A stretch of DNA of 64,000 nt from Gnetum montanum (Eukaryota > Streptophyta > Gnetopsida > Gnetales > Gnetaceae): assembly GCA_015680685.1 (NCBI GenBank), contig MNCI01008018.1:391453-455452 (forward strand). The letters are read 5' to 3'. The translations under genes were made by a program, and so were the position numbers. The first letter of the stretch is position 1. Each line of letters starts with the position of its first letter. Shown piece by piece: positions 23,601 through 36,290 of this stretch. The notes beneath the pieces were generated by a model. The model saw only the letters and a list, made by a program, of their open reading frames with translations, was not told where the DNA came from and searched no databases.

Positions 23601-26600
23601 AGCAATCCTTATCCTATAGCTATTTATATCCTTATAATCTAGTCATTTTCAACATAGCCAACATAGCCAATGTAGTCATTTTCATTTACAACATTTATAA
23701 CATTTAAGACCCTAAAAGCAGTAAATCCATCAACAAAATATATAGCCAAAATTAAACTTAAAAATTAAAATGTCTAAACATACATAGCCATGGCCACACT
23801 ATGTGATGAAAATTTAAAGCAATAAATGAGTATAAAACATCTACAACTCAAACATTGGCTAACATTGGTCATACAACATCCATCAACAAGCTAAACTAAA
23901 ATCAACAACAAGAGTTGTCACATCAAGCATCCAATGGTGCTAAGTAGGCATCCAATGGAGGAGGAGGGGGTCTTACCTTCACTATTGGGGACACCAACAT
24001 TGCCTAATGCTTGTGACACATAAGCATAAAACTAATTAGTAACCAATAGCCAAAAACTATAACTTAAAGAAATTCAAAATTAAGATAAAAACATAAAAAT
24101 CATCAAACCTACAGGGAATTTGATTCCATGAATTTTGAGGAAAGATGTTGAAGACTAGTCTACAAATGTTGGAAAATTTAATCTTTTGTCATGTTGGCCT
24201 AGTCAACATCCCCAAAATTAATGCTTGTGAGGATGCTTTTCCTATCCACACCCATCCATGTCAGTGGCTCCTATGATACTATAGTTGTAGAGACCTTGTC
24301 TGCAACCATAGTGATCCAAGGAGAAGGGGATTCGGCTACCATAAGAGTGATTTCAAAGAGTTTGTAAGCACTCTTAGCCTAAATGCCCTAAATGAACAAC
24401 TTCATCTTATGTCATTCAGTTATCTCCTTCTTTAGCCACTTTAAGTATGCCTCCCAATTAGCCTTATACTTCGTCTTATAATCTTTTTATTCCCAACCCC
24501 ACTCTAAGACCTAGACATAATAATCCTTCTAGTCTTTGATCTTTCAAGAGATCAGATCCATCTACATCTGCTACTCAACCAGCTCCTTAGCAAGGGTAAC
24601 CTTGTCATGGATCGTATGCAAGTAGTGGGCCTACGTGATCTCTTTGGTCCATAAATTCTCCACAAAGGCCTTATGATCCTTGAGATCCCTAATCCTCTCA
24701 ACTTGCCTCTTGGTTTCCTCCCTCAAGGCCATAACTTATTCCCATAGGGATTCTTTGAACCTTTGAAACTCCCATGAAGTTTTTGCACATGAAACTGCAA
24801 GAATAGTGGAAATTTCTTATAACATCAGGGGGACATTTTGAGTGTTGGGAAAAGCACTTAGGCAAGGATTCAATCTCCAAGTCATGGTCTAGGTCCCACA
24901 TAATTGATGGTACTAAAAATGACAAGAATAACCATAAACATAATAAACAACTAAGATAGCCATAGCATAAGCCAAATATACCTCTAAAATCCATAGCAAA
25001 ATGACTAAGGCATAGCAAAATATAGTTCTTACTGATCTTGGGTGCAACTTGTTGCAACCAATCAATGATGTCATTTGCCACTTTGCACATGAATTCTATC
25101 TTTTCTGGGACCTCTATCTATAGCTTCATGTGAAACGTGGATGTAGAGGCCTTCGCTAGTGGCTCAGGAACTACAATAAGAATAATAATCATCAAGAGGT
25201 TAGAATGAAAACTAAGCATAAGACCATAGGCTATAACAAGTAGAATAAAGGCATAGGCATACTTGGATCCTCATACTCATCAAGGATAATGACTGAGGGC
25301 TCCCCAGGTAGTGGATCACTGAACAACACATCTAGATCATCCACATCAACCTTGGCTAATCCTTCAGCCTCATGTTGCTATAAAAGAGCCTCCTCTACAT
25401 GTCTTTGTTTCTCTGTTGCAACAATGACCACACACCTTTGCTCCTCAACAACACTTCTTCACTTCTCCTCTACATGTCTCTACTCTTCTTTCACAATGGC
25501 AACTTGAGCTACCATCTCCTACCACTGATCTATAGTCATAACCCATTAGACAAGTTAACACATGTACCATAATATATAAAACATCACATAGCCAAAAACA
25601 TTAAAAATGTAGCTAAACTTACTTACAACTACCCAATGTGACCAGTTGAGCCTGAAGAGGATCTTCTACTTGGTGGGTGGCTATTATGCTAGTGGTGCTT
25701 CCTCTATGGGCCATTTCAACTTGGTCCTATCTACCCCATTAGCCTTGGAGTCCAACTATCAGGCTCTCCTGATGTTCGATGGAATTATTAAAGCCTCCAC
25801 CCCTGCACTATTAGGGGATTCACACTACGTACCATCAAATCCTTTGATAGTAATAGATAGCAAGTCTTCCATGTTTTCCATTGGATTCTAGGCCTTCATA
25901 GTTGGATAAAGATGATTTATCTAAGGCCTAGAGAGTTGGTTTGGATTCTGGCTTACCCATCATCCATTCCTACTCACCACAAAAAACTCTACAAATCTCT
26001 TTAAATAACCTACAAAAAATGCATAATACATGTGGATTATCATAGAGGTGTCTTTGCGGAGTTTGAGGATTTCCTCCTTGAGGCCCATAGCCAAGGAAGT
26101 AGCCTAGTTGAAATGAGTATCCTCCATCAAGACCTTTGTAAAGGTCCATCCCTATGCAATACCAATTATCTTCTTTTTTGACAATAGTTTAGAAGAGGCA
26201 CAAGATCAGAACAAAGGATGAGATTTCTTTACTTTAAGATTCATAAATCCATCCAAGGCAAGTCTAAAGTGGTCCTTGCTCATACCATACCACTCCTTAA
26301 CTTCCCCACGATGGTTGACCTCCTTCACTAGTTTGGTGACAACTATCATCCCATCAATAGGAATACCAAACAAGTCACAAAAGGTTGCCTCACTGATGGC
26401 AATGATGATTTTTATGCCTTGGATTGTGGTGCAGAACACATTGGCTTCTACATCAAAGGAGTCAATGATGTTTAGCATCTTTATGCAAGGAATGGAAGGG
26501 ATAGGCACCATGAACACATTAAGCAAATCGACAAGCACGATATTTGTTTGGATGTTCCTAGACACCTACCCCCTCAACCACTCTTGCGCTAGCCCCACAT

Positions 26601-27005
26601 CACTAAAATTTAGGATGAGGGTATTTGCAAAGCTTTTAGAAAGGTATACGATAACATCAAAAGGAGTGGAAGGTCCTACAAGCCAAAAATAAATTCCTAG
26701 CATCCGTATAGGTACATTTAGACCATAGATTAAGACCACAGGACACTTAAGATTCAAACAGCCATAAAAACTTATGTATAACATAAAAAACCATTCTTAT
26801 TCTCACATTTCTTCTTCGTAATCAATGAAGCTCATTCAGGGGTCCCAGTGGCAATGCCTTTATCTCTAACACTCTTGGGGACCACCCACCAATTGTATGA
26901 TCTTTTGGCAACTAAACACTTCTTTTAAACAGGCTTGAATGTGTTGGTGTATTCATCGAAGTCCCCTCTTAACTATTCATATAAAACAGTTCTAATCTTG
27001 GGACC

Positions 27006-29702
27006 TATTAAACCCCAAAAATTGGTTCAATTTTTAATAAGTATTTTTGTCAAAGGCATACATTTTAATTAATTTTATATTTTTAATTAGTGTTAAATTA
27101 ATATTTATTGTATTTTAGTTTAGTGGTGAGTATTAGTTCATTATTATTAATTTATTAGTTTATTTTAATTAATATGATATATTATTATATATTAATTTAT
27201 ATTATATATAATTATCTATATTATGTAACCATTATATATAATCATGTATGTATATTATATAAAGACATTATATATTAATGTTTTATATATATATGTACAC
27301 ACACACAATTACATAAACCATATAAACATTATAGTTAATTATAGTATACATGAACATTATAAAACTATCGTAGTTTACATTATATATATATTATTAAGGC
27401 ACCATTGGTATCATTTGTCTCATTGTACTGCAACATGAAATATTAAATAACAATTGGCATTTGCACATCAAATTAAAAGAAGGAAGTCATCCATTATCCA
27501 TACCATTGCAACAGCTTTTCATCTCCAAACCATTGCCATTTCCTACAGAAAAAAACTTATTAATGATTATGGTGGCCACGTTTTCACTTTTTTTTCCTTG
27601 CCAAACCATTAGGCATTAACAATCCATTTACCATGATTGGAATGCAACTATTATATTCACCTTTAGCTCATCATTTTGTTTCAGTTTTATTTTATATGTT
27701 CTTACCATCTTCTATAGAAATCACAATGACGTGAAAATTATGAGAGGAGTTATGGAGACTAGAAGAACAAGCCTTTGATCAACTACTACTACTATTGTAG
27801 CCAATGTTCCACACAACATCTAACTTGGAGGCCACGCTGGATGAACAGAAGATTTTACAATTCATCATGCCTACACTTTGTTGCTATTGGCAATGGGCAA
27901 TTGCTCAGGAGAATGGCTACCATAGCTATTGTAATTTTAGTTAGTGTTCTAGTTTCCATTTGAAGGAAACCCACATTGTTGAGTTGTTGTTTCTATATAG
28001 TGGTAAGGTTTTCTTTTTCTGCAATCACCATTGTCACCATCATCCAAGAACACAACAATGCTTTCAACAACTAATAAGTCTAACAACAACGAGTCCAATA
28101 GCATTTTTCCTACCAAGAATGACCACCCAGCACTATTGGAATAATACTAAAAGTGAGGTTTTAGATCCACTAAGACACTGCTGCTAAGTTTTTGTAGGTC
28201 AAGGATCACATAGAGAATTGCTCAACCCTACGACCCCCTCGTAGATGTTGTTCCATGGAACCAATGATCTTCCACTTGAAAATTACAAGAACATGTTTGG
28301 TTAGGGCATTTACTTTGCCTCCAAGAGTGCACAGGGAATCTACACCAAAGGCAACAATAAGCTTCTACTATGTGAGGTTCTCCTAGGCTAACCTTTGACA
28401 GTGCCACTAGCATGAACATGAGCATGAAGTACAGAAATCCACAATAGTAAGGTGGCATTCCAAGCACTCAAGTTTGTAAGAGGAATCAAGTCTCTTAGAA
28501 ATAGATTGGTTGATGACAACATAGCAGATGTGAACGTAAAAGATGTTAGATAGTTTCTAGGTTTCTACACGTGGAAAGAAGTGTTGGAGCTTCTAGAGAA
28601 TGCGTCAGGTAGAAGTAGCAATGGTGATAGCAATAGCGTGCATAGCAGCAATGATTAGCATGTGATAGTGATGGTGTAGAGATAGGTAACATTGTAGCCA
28701 GTGGTGTAGGCATCTTGTAGATTGACGTAGAAGCATGCAACGTCAAAGGAGGTCGTTGGTGGTGTTGTTGTTGTTGTTACGAAGGAAAGTGAGGTGGCAT
28801 AACAAATTCTAGGATTGTGTGATGTAGTAAGGATCTTTTACTTATGACATGGCAACCTTACATGCCATTACAGCAAGGTCAAGCTTCAAAGAATCTAAAT
28901 CTAGCGTACAACAATAGATCTGCAACTTCATGTGATTCAATGTGTAATAAGGTCTTCCACCGTTTCCATCAAACTTCATACTAATCCAAGACTTTAAAGA
29001 TGCCCAACTTAGTAATTACACTAATTTAAATGGAATGGTATCTCATTCTTTTGTATCCATCTATTATTAAAATAATTATTTTAAAACATTGTTAAAGTAT
29101 AAATACTCCTTCAACTTTGTATCTTTTGTGCAACCTGAGGTGTGAAACCCCAAGACCACCAAGTGCATTTTATGGGACATCTTTTTGTATAACTCATGCT
29201 ATGAAACTCAGTAGGCACCAAAGTTAGGCACCTAGGATTGATACCCAATCAAAAATAATATCATATTGAAATGCATTTTTTTAAAGAATTGTAATGTGAG
29301 GAGCTTTATGGCCATTAAAGACCATTAGAGTACATTGTTGGGCTATTGAGGTTGCTACACTATGGAAACAACTAGGCAGAATCACAAGATTAGGTGAAGT
29401 CTTCCTTGTAATCTTCATAATTTATGCATGTATTTATAATTTCAATATTGATTTAATTATTAATTTTCATTCTTGAACTTAATGTTAAAAGTTAGGATAC
29501 AAATTTATGATTTTACTTATGAGTGACAATCATAAATATGGGATTTAATTGGATTTGATTCAAATTATTTATTATCTTGATGATTTCTTTGACTTTTTAA
29601 CCTTCCTTCATCAGATACGACTCACAGGTCAATCATAGATGAGGTGACTTCTCTACAACAAAAGAAAAATAAATTTTAAAAGTATCTAACACCGAATTTT
29701 GC
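27006..29702 (+). repeat. 5' LTR of the LARD-like element
   Basis: Begins TATTAAACCCC (the partner has TGTTAAACCCC, so G to A) and ends near AATTTTGC. It contains a TA-rich tract (27160-27400), an ORF-like run of 62 codons (27775-27963) that is conserved in the other LTR, a PARP-like fragment (28245-28403) and a further open run (about 28456-28610) reading DDNIADVNVKDV and FYTWKEVLELLENAS. Compared with the 3' LTR it lacks about 165 bases near 27995. Confidence 0.75.
28245..28403 (+). pseudogene. PARP-like catalytic fragment inside the 5' LTR
   Basis: The frame reads MLFHGTND, then MFG, a stop, GIYFASKSAQGIYTKGNNK and LLLCEVLLG. In poly(ADP-ribose) polymerases the same order is (L)HG(S/T), MFGxGIYFA with the second triad residue Tyr, SKSA and LLLxEVxLG. 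The His-Gly and Tyr motifs are present, but spacing between them is about 13 residues shorter than usual and the terminal catalytic Glu region is absent. Stops at two codons are TAG and TAA. It appears to be a captured, internally deleted piece of a host gene. The minus-strand ORF here is only its shadow. Confidence 0.55.
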
Positions 29703-29716
29703 CTGGCTCATCAATT

Positions 29717-29734
29717 TGGCACTGTTGCTAGGCA
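29717..29734 (+). other. Primer binding site, tRNA-Asp type, of the LARD-like element
   Basis: TGGCACTGTTGCTAGGCA differs from the plant tRNA-Asp complement (TGGCGCCGTTGCCGGGGA) at five positions, four of them transitions. It lies about 15 bases after the shared end of the LTR. Confidence 0.6.
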
Positions 29735-31750
29735 AGTCACAAGGTCAATCATCATCAAGGGTTTAGTATATTTTTTATTTTATTTTATTTTAAAAAAATT
29801 TAATTGAATTTTTAAAAAAAGTATACATTTTTTCCATTCCATTTTATTTTATTCTCTTTTTTTTAAAAAATGGTCTACCTTAATTATTTTTTTTAATAAT
29901 TTTTTTTAAAAAAGAAAATTATAAATTTTAATTACATATGATATATAATTAAGGGAAAACCAATAGTCTACAACTTTTATCTTAAAAATGTAAAGGGAAA
30001 TAGGATATTCTATTGTGATTCAGAACTATAAAGAATTCGATAGCATCATGTCTGGAATGCAAAGGAGAAGGACAACTCCTCCTACCTTGAAATAGGTAGG
30101 TTTAAACCCAAAATCCAACCAAGGGTGAGCCTTAGACGAATAAGTGTCTTACACATAATAAATTTCATTTTTTTAAAACAATATTCTTTAAGTACATTAT
30201 TCATAAGTCAAGGTGGCTACATAGCTTAGTTTAGGGTAATGCTTATTGGTTTTTTATTTCTATTAAATACTTACTTGGATGAGTAACTAAGGTGGAAAGG
30301 GTGTGTTATATTGAACCTAGTTTCTTTGGTAGTAAAATGCATTTATCTATATTAAGCCATGTGAGCAACCCTTAGAGAATGAAATTGGCTCCCACAAGAA
30401 CCTCATGGTTGAAGCTAGTCACATATTGAATTTCTTATGAAAAAGAAGAAGAAGAAATGATGAAAAAAATAAAAAGCAAGAAATGAAGAAAAAGAAGAGA
30501 AAAAAATGATCTTACAAGAACCTTCAATTATGAGCTGAGCCCCACTCTCACAAGAACCTTACAGTTGGGGCAATGCTTCAAGCTCACAATTTTAAGCATC
30601 CCAGAAGAACCCCCTTCTATATGCAGTGTTTAAGGGTTAGGCACCAATTACCAATCTACTCTCAATGTCACTACCTTAGCACTAAGGTATAACACTGGCA
30701 GCAAAGGAGTTACTCATCCATAGTTGGTATCTTAATTGATGTCTTCACTTCTAATCATTCCTTTTACTTCATTATTTAGTTACTTTGCTTATGTTTCTTT
30801 ATACTTTTAGACTATTTTTTTTCTTTGTTTTTGTTTTGTACTTCTCATATTTTTTTTTCTTTTATTTTTATCTCATTTTAAACTTTTGATATTCCTCTTT
30901 TTCATTTTTTGTCAAGTTATCATTCCATTTTTGTTTTACATGGTTATCTCTTTTGACTAGTGGTACTTTTGTGCATAGGTTTTCTTTGTGTTTCCCATCA
31001 TGTCTTCCATAGGCGTAAGTCGTTGAGATCCCTACTATGGTAGCCAATGATGGATACTAACACTTGTTCACCCTTTTCCTTTAGTTTCCTCTTAGTCTGG
31101 ATATATAAAACCCAGGGCAATTCTTGCTTTTGGTATATCATGTTTTCTTTTAATCATTTATCTTTGCTAATTAACCTAGGTATGTTCCATACCTTAGCTT
31201 AATTAAAGGGGGGGATGCATGGATAACTAATTAATAAAGGATATGATAATAACATATAACCAATTGGAAGCTAAGCCAAGATCAAGTTAGGGAATGAGTT
31301 AGATATAAGTAATGCATCTTGAATCCTTAAATCATAGGAAAGGTTTATGCCTTGAGGTTAGAAAGCATTCTTGCACCTAACAAAGTAGACCTTGAAAGGT
31401 AAAGTTTAGTCTAATCAATCTTAGGTAAGACCTTACTAATTGAGTTATATGTAGACTCATATCCAATAATAAGAATTTATCATCAAAATAGAAATAAGCA
31501 TACATGCATAATTAGTAAATAAATCTTTGAACATTTGAATAAGTTTAATGTTTGTTTTGTTAATTTTTGATGTTGAATAGTGAATGTTAATAATTTGTCC
31601 TATGTGTTAAATTTTGAATAACTAAAAGAATATCTTGAAATAAATAACAATAGCATAATTTTTGTTTACTAATATGCATATATTAATGTTATTATTATTT
31701 TTATTATTACCTTTATGGCCAAGCAATAGCCATAGGCTAGTTGGGGACTA
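29735..31750. other. Non-coding interior of the LARD-like element
   Basis: T- and A-rich tracts alternate with short recurring words (CACAAGAACCT at about 30393, 30516 and 30551). No gag or pol motif in any frame. A purine-rich AGTTGGGGACTA precedes the 3' LTR at 31750 and is the likely polypurine tract. Confidence 0.6.
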
Positions 31751-31998
31751 TGTTAAACCCCAAAAATTGGTTCAATTTTTAATAAGTATTTTTGTCAAAG
31801 GCATACATTTTAATTGATTTTATATTGTTAATTAGTGTTAAATTAATATTTATTGTATTTTAGTTTAGTTGTGAGCATTAGTTCATTATTATTAGCTTGT
31901 TAGTTTATTTTAATTAATATGATATATTATTATATACTAATTTATATTATATATAATTATCTATATTATGTAAACATTATATATATATATAATTATAA

Positions 31999-32090
31999 NN
32001 NNNNNNNNNNNNNNNNNNNNNNNNNNNNNNNNNNNNNNNNNNNNNNNNNNNNNNNNNNNNNNNNNNNNNNNNNNNNNNNNNNNNNNNNNN
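31999..32090. other. Assembly gap (92 N) inside the 3' LTR
   Basis: The gap starts in a TA-repeat tract. Alignment to the 5' LTR (27006 to 27651 against 31751 to 32094) shows the real sequence should be about 300 bases longer than drawn. Confidence 0.9.
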
Positions 32091-32832
32091 AGCTATTATA
32101 TTCACCTTTACCTCATAGTTTTGTTTTAGTTTTATTTTATATGCTCTCACCATCTTCTGCAAAAATCATAGTGACAGGAAAATTATGAGAGGAGTTATGG
32201 AGACAAGAAGAACAAGCCTTTGATCAACTACTATGGCTATTACAACCAATGTTCCACAGAACATCTAGCTTGGAGGCCACATCAAATGAATAGAAGATTT
32301 TATGATTCGTCATGCCCACACTTTGCTGGTATTGGCAATGAGCAGTTGCTCAAGAGAATGGCTACCATAGTTGTTGTAATTTTAGTTGGTATCGTGGTTT
32401 TCATTTAAAGGGAACCCATGTTGCTGAGTTGCTATTTTTATGTGGTGCCATAGACTATGGATCCACCGTTATATGTTTATCCTACTCTAGTTCCATGGGC
32501 TTGTTTAACAGCTTCATCATTTGGGAAGAGAGATATGTATTGAATTTCTATATCATGATGTCGCTCATTCTAGAGCTGATTGAGATGCTGTGGCAAGGTT
32601 TTCTTTTTCTACAATCACCGTTGTCACCATCATCCAAACACAACAATGCTTTCAACAATCGATAAGTCTAATAGCAACAAGTCCAACAACATTTTTCCTA
32701 CCAAGAATGACCACCCAACACTATTGGAATGATACTGAAAGTGAAGTTTTAGATCCACTGAGACACTGCTGCTAAGTTTTGGTAGGTCAAGGATCACACA
32801 GAGAATTGCTCAACCCTATGACCCTCTCGCAG

Positions 32833-32990
32833 ATGTTGTTCCATGGAACCAACGATCTTCCACTTGAAAATCACAAGAACATGTTTGATTAGGACATCTA
32901 CTTTGCCTCCAAGAGTGCACAAGGAATCTACACCAAAGGCAACAATAAGCTTCTACTATGCGAGGTTTTCCTTGGTTGATCTCTAACAGT
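32833..32990 (+). pseudogene. PARP-like catalytic fragment inside the 3' LTR
   Basis: Reads MLFHGTND, then MFD, a stop, DIYFASKSAQGIYTKGNNK and LLLCEVFLG. Compared with the 5' copy, the upstream codon is an intact CAG rather than TAG, and the GxG of the motif has decayed to D and D. Both copies thus derive from one capture that was present in the element before it inserted. Confidence 0.55.
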
Positions 32991-34904
32991 GCCACTGCCA
33001 TGAACATGAGCATGAAGTATAGAAATCGACAATAGTAAGGTGACATTCTAGGCACTCAAGTTTGCAAGAGGAGTCAAGTCTCTTGGAAAGAAACTAGCTG
33101 ATGATAATGTAGTAGACGTGAACATAAAAGATGTCAAACAATTTCTAGGTTTCTATGCATGGAAAGAAGTGTTGAAGCTTCTAGAAAATGCATCTAGTAG
33201 AAGCAGCCATGGTGATGGTAGTGATGCACACAGCAGCAATGGTTATAGTAGGTGATAGCAATGGCACAGAGATAGGTAGCATTATAGCCAGTGGTGCAGG
33301 CATCTTGCAGATTGATGTAGAAGCATGCGACGTCAAAGGAGGTCATTGGTGGTGGTGTTGTTGTTGTTGCGAAGGAGAGTGAGGTAGCCTAACAAATTCT
33401 GGGATTGTGTGGTGTAGTAGGGATCTTTTATTTATGATGTGGCATCATGACATGCCATTACAAGAAGGTCAAGCTTCAAAAGAATCTGAATCCAGCATAC
33501 AACAGATTTGCACCTTCATGTGGTTCAACATGTGATAAGGTCTTCCACCATTTCTGTCAAACTTCATACTAATCCAAGATATTAAAGATGCCCAACTTAG
33601 TAATTACACTAATGTAAATGGACTGGTATCTCATTCTTTTGTATCCACCTATTATTAAAATAATTATTTTTAAACATTGTTAGAGTAGAAATAATCCAAC
33701 TTTGCATCTTTTGTGCAACCCAGGGAGTCAAACCCTAGGGCCACCAAGAGCATTTTATGGGATATCTTTTGTGCAACTCAGGGTGTGAAACCCAATAGGC
33801 AACAAAGGTAAGAACCTAGGATTAATACCCAATCAAAAACCATATCATATTGAAATTAGTTTTCTTTGAAGAATTGTAATGTGAGGATTTGTTGAGCTTT
33901 GTGGCCACTAAAGACCATTAGAGTCCATTGTCAGGTTGTCGAGGTTGCTACACTTTGGAAACAACAAGGGAAAATCACAAGATTAGGTGAAGTCTTCCTT
34001 GTAATCTTCATAATTTATGTATGTATTTATGATTTCAATATTGATTTAATTATTAATTTTTCATTCTTGAACTTAATGTTAGAAGTTAGGGTGAAAATTT
34101 ATGATTTTACTTATGAGTGATAGTCATAAGTATGGGATTTAATTAAATTGGATTCTAATTATTTATTATCTTGATAATTTATTTGACTTTTTAACTATTC
34201 CTCCCTGGGATATGACTTGTAGATCAGTCACAAATGAGGTGACTTTTCGACAACAAAAGAAAAATAAATTTTAAAGGTATCCAGCACCAAATTTTGCAAA
34301 GACCCTTGGTAAACTCATTCAACATGGTTTAGGACATCACCAAGACTTGATCATTCTTGATCAAGCCTTGATCATTAACCCTATACCTATAAGATGCATG
34401 TAAAATTGACAAGTTAGGAAATGTGACCAAACTAGTAAAGCCAAGATATTAAAAACCTATAATAACCATGCTTAGACTTGTAGGCAATACATGTTTCTTG
34501 GAGGATTCTAGAACAAGGTGTTGACTCTATACACCATCATTAGAGCATTATTAACATTGTACTAAGAATACTTTGGCATCCTCTAGATGTCTGAAAGGTA
34601 ACATGTACCGATAGTATTCTTAGTCTCCATCGGGTCTCCTATTGCCAGGGTCTATGGATTGTCAATTATGAACCTAGTGATCAACCTTGTAAACGTAGGT
34701 AGCAAGGTCTCCACTATAACCTTGGCCATATCTACAAACAAGTGTAACCACAATATCATACTAAATTTCTGTAGGATGTTGGAACCATAGTGAGCCCCTC
34801 TCTAGGACCATGTCAGGCAAAGGGGTTCTTGCCTTGGGTTGGCTAATGTAACATAGGATGCCAACTAGCTCAACCATGATGACTATGGGTTTCAGTAGGG
34901 CCCT

Positions 34905-36290
34905 ACATGAGGAAACAAGAACACTATTAGGATCATGTCTCAAAACTTAGAATTTCTTAACAAATTTTACAAAACATCCTAGTTGGGGGTGAAATTAGCC
35001 TCCATAAAAAACTCTAAGGTGTTTGTTAAAATTTATTAAGGAATTTGACAACAACATTGTTACAACCCTTGTAGCCTTCACACATTGTATCCAAAATCAT
35101 GCCTTAGTATAAAACCACATTGACAAAAATAGCTTTACAACCTACAAAACAGCCATAGGAAGATGCTTACTAAAAATAGTAAAAAAATTTTGATTTTCTT
35201 GAAACTAAATTTAGAACATTACCAACATCTTAGGGCATCCCTAGGAGCATGGGACATTGACAAGAAAAATTTCTAAGCATGTCAACACTGTCCATATCCA
35301 AGGGATAAAGTTGATACAACCATGACAAAGCCTAATTTACATAACATTAATGAAAAATTAATAAAAAATTCATTACAATTCCAATTTCAATGATTCCACC
35401 ACTAAAGGAATATTGAAATCATAAAATTTGTAACCATAACCAAAGAAAGCTAAAACCCATAGCCATTTTTCCACAAAAAAAATAGCCAAATTTACATAAA
35501 TGTAGTCGTCACTGTAAACCCCCTTTCATGTAGGGTTGGCAAAAAATTTGCCAAGAATTCATTTGAGCTCCAATTGGAGTGAATCCACCACCATTTGAAA
35601 GCTTTTATCAAGTCCTACACTTCCATAGAAATAGAAAATTCAAAATTCAAAAAAAAATTGTAAACTTTCATAAAAAATCTGAAAATGGCATGAACAAAAA
35701 ATATGCAATGTAACCAAAATGGCCAGATCCTCCCCATTACAATGCCAAAATGAATGAAACCATAGCCAAAAGAAACCTCAAATCTAATGCTAAAGAACCA
35801 TACCTTATATTTTGATATCTCGTAACCACTTATTTGGAAAAAATTGTACAACTAGGGTTTCCTTTTTTACAATAAACATTAAAAAAACATAAAATTTACA
35901 AAACCCATTTTCCAAAACACATTTAAAAAACCCAAACAATGAAAAAAAACCTTAGGAAGGAATAAAGACCATTAAAATATTAGGTAGGATTTAGTTAAAA
36001 TAAAATTTTACCAAACACTCTTGCCCAGATCTGAAAAAATGGCTCCACCCCCAAACTGGTGAAAAAAGTACATGGAAAGAATAAATCTAATTTTAAAATT
36101 GAATCAAATAATGCCTAAATTACTGAATGACCCTAGATCTATGTAGAAACTAGCAAAATACAAGGTGGAATTTCATTGAAATTTAATTTTATCAACCTCC
36201 TTAGCATAGATCTAAGAAAAATGTCCTCTCTCCTAATTAGGAAAACACAAAAAAAAATGACTAGGTAACTGCGAAAAAGGGCTAGGAATG
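34905..36290. other. Long first intron of the antisense relic
   Basis: No coding signature was seen on either strand. The antisense E1 donor (GTAGGC at 36296) and E2 acceptor (TCATGTAG at about 34903) bound the stretch. It is rich in A tracts and the word ATAGCC. Confidence 0.4.

Larger units (their letters stand above)
27006..34299 (+). mobile_element. LARD-like LTR element with 2.5-2.7-kb LTRs and non-coding interior
   Basis: Two long direct repeats (27006-29702 and 31751-34299) flank a 2-kb interior with no ORF of 60 codons or more. A tRNA-Asp-like primer site (29717-29734) follows the left repeat. The target duplication is GGACC (27001-27005) against AGACC (34300-34304). Joining the flanks restores the antisense reading frame of E3 across the site, which supports the boundaries. 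LTR size and non-coding interior fit large retrotransposon derivatives, which depend on proteins from other elements. The LTRs differ by many transitions and an indel, so the insertion is old. Confidence 0.75.
31751..34299 (+). repeat. 3' LTR of the LARD-like element
   Basis: Begins TGTTAAACCCC and ends near AATTTTGCAA. It is broken by an N run (31999-32090). Judging from the 5' LTR, about 300 more bases are missing there than the gap allows. It keeps a 165-base segment (about 32438-32602) absent from the 5' LTR and has its own copy of the PARP-like fragment and the 62-codon open run (32220-32408). Confidence 0.75.

Noticed and set aside
24698-25090. 130-codon minus-strand frame as one continuous protein
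   Set aside because: Its middle part is a good intron (GTAAG at 25032 to TTTTTAG at 24913) whose length keeps frame; the exonic ends match neighbouring exons in phase.
26276-26692. 138-codon plus-strand open frame
   Set aside because: It is the opposite strand of antisense exon E4, whose minus-strand frames continue through splice sites; the plus frame has no motif.
28228-28467. 79-codon minus-strand frame, also present at 32816-33055
   Set aside because: Conserved only because both LTRs are copies; it is the shadow of the PARP-like plus-strand fragment.
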